The notes under the pieces: model-generated
The model's database searches: none
Seen by the model: only the letters and a program-made list of their open reading frames with translations
What the model was told of the DNA's origin: nothing
Assembly (NCBI GenBank): GCA_029253325.1
Contig: JAQWZS010000203.1
Location: 1 to 6,840 of the forward strand
DNA from: Bacteroidia bacterium
GTDB lineage: Bacteria > Bacteroidota > Bacteroidia > NS11-12g > UBA9320
DNA length: 6,840 nucleotides
Direction: 5' to 3'
Made by a program: the position numbers and the translations under genes
Shown here: positions 6,408-6,840 of the stretch, one piece after another
How positions within the stretch are numbered: the stretch's first letter is position 1
How the letters are laid out: each line of letters starts with the position of its first letter

Positions 6408-6840
6408 ATGTCGAAAGGTTATTCATATCCACAATACAAACAACTCAACCTCCCTTTATTAGAAAAAGATGTTTTAGGTTTTTGGAAAGAAAATTCTGTT
6501 TTCAAAAAAAGTATTGAAAATCGACAAGACAAAGAAACCTTTGTTTTTTACGAAGGACCACCATCAGCCAATGGAATGCCTGGTATTCACCATGTCATCA
6601 GTCGAAGTATAAAAGATGTGTTTTGTCGATACAAGACCTTACAAGGATTCAGAGTAGATCGAAAAGCAGGTTGGGACACGCATGGTCTTCCTGTAGAATT
6701 ACAAGTAGAAAAATCACTGGGAATAACCAAGGAGGATATTGGAACTAAAATATCCGTTGAAGACTACAACAAGGCATGCCGAAAAGATGTTCTAAAATTC
6801 AAGGATAAGTGGGATGAACTCACCGAAAAAATTGGCTATT
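6408..6840 (+). CDS. ileS: Isoleucyl-tRNA synthetase, N-terminal part (runs off the window), GxHH type
   Basis: The first 144 codons of a class I aminoacyl-tRNA synthetase that charges tRNA-Ile with isoleucine. The frame is open to the window edge; full-length members exceed 1000 aa, so most of the catalytic, editing and anticodon-binding parts lie outside. Visible landmarks are YPQYKQLNLPLLEKDVLGFW (7-26), FYEGPPSANGMPGIHH (47-62) containing the class I signature, IKDVFCRYKTLQGF (68-81) and RKAGWDTHGLPVEL (85-98), which is strongly diagnostic of IleRS, followed by EKSLGITKEDI (101-111). The signature reads Gly59-Ile60-His61-His62 instead of HxGH, a variant of the eukaryote-like IleRS2 branch. 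An in-frame TAG at 6390-6392 makes ATG 6408 the first ATG start. It appears to have its own promoter. Confidence 0.96.
   Translation, partial: MSKGYSYPQYKQLNLPLLEKDVLGFWKENSVFKKSIENRQDKETFVFYEGPPSANGMPGIHHVISRSIKDVFCRYKTLQGFRVDRKAGWDTHGLPVELQVEKSLGITKEDIGTKISVEDYNKACRKDVLKFKDKWDELTEKIGY

Noticed and set aside
1..6840. A new defence, mobile or biosynthetic system spanning several genes.
   Set aside because: No transposase, integrase, nuclease, toxin-antitoxin pair, CRISPR repeat or modular enzyme was seen. Four of the six genes are core housekeeping genes with normal neighbours.

Overview
The window looks like chromosomal housekeeping DNA from a low-GC member of the Bacteroidota. Several signs agree. 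The dapB-lepB pair is adjacent, as is common in that phylum. The signal peptidase I is the long three-helix form with a large insert. Three genes are preceded by a TAnnTTTG element, the Bacteroidota -7 promoter motif. The starts lack convincing Shine-Dalgarno sequences. The isoleucyl-tRNA synthetase has the 'GPPSANGMPGIHH' type of active site. There is also a small secreted protein with the 'GNGIYSG...RVGMGT..P...LHVNG' modules common in Bacteroidota surface proteins. The sequence alone does not fix the genus.

Layout: a short leader with a promoter-like motif (1-75) precedes a tight plus-strand run of dapB (76-798), lepB (803-2077) and fmt (2077-3024). These are separated by 4 nt and then overlap by 1 nt, so they are probably one transcript. 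Facing fmt, with only 3 nt between the stop codons, is a minus-strand gene for a small exported protein of unknown function (3028-3648). A 191-bp divergent intergenic region (3649-3839) follows. Next is a large plus-strand RND/MMPL-family membrane transporter (3840-6305). A 102-bp gap carries another promoter motif and a small palindrome, and then ileS begins (6408) and runs off the right edge.

Functionally, dapB serves lysine and diaminopimelate (cell wall) synthesis, lepB cleaves signal peptides of exported proteins, fmt formylates initiator tRNA and ileS charges tRNA-Ile. These are core functions. The transporter and the secreted protein are the accessory-like parts, and nothing ties them mechanistically to each other or to the housekeeping genes.

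I found no mobile element, CRISPR array, RNA gene or defence system, and no convincing new multi-gene system. The most interesting signal is the swapped class I signature (GIHH instead of HxGH) in the IleRS, a configuration linked in the literature to very strong mupirocin resistance. Secondary points are the Asn/Asp asymmetry between the two halves of the transporter and the modular secreted protein.
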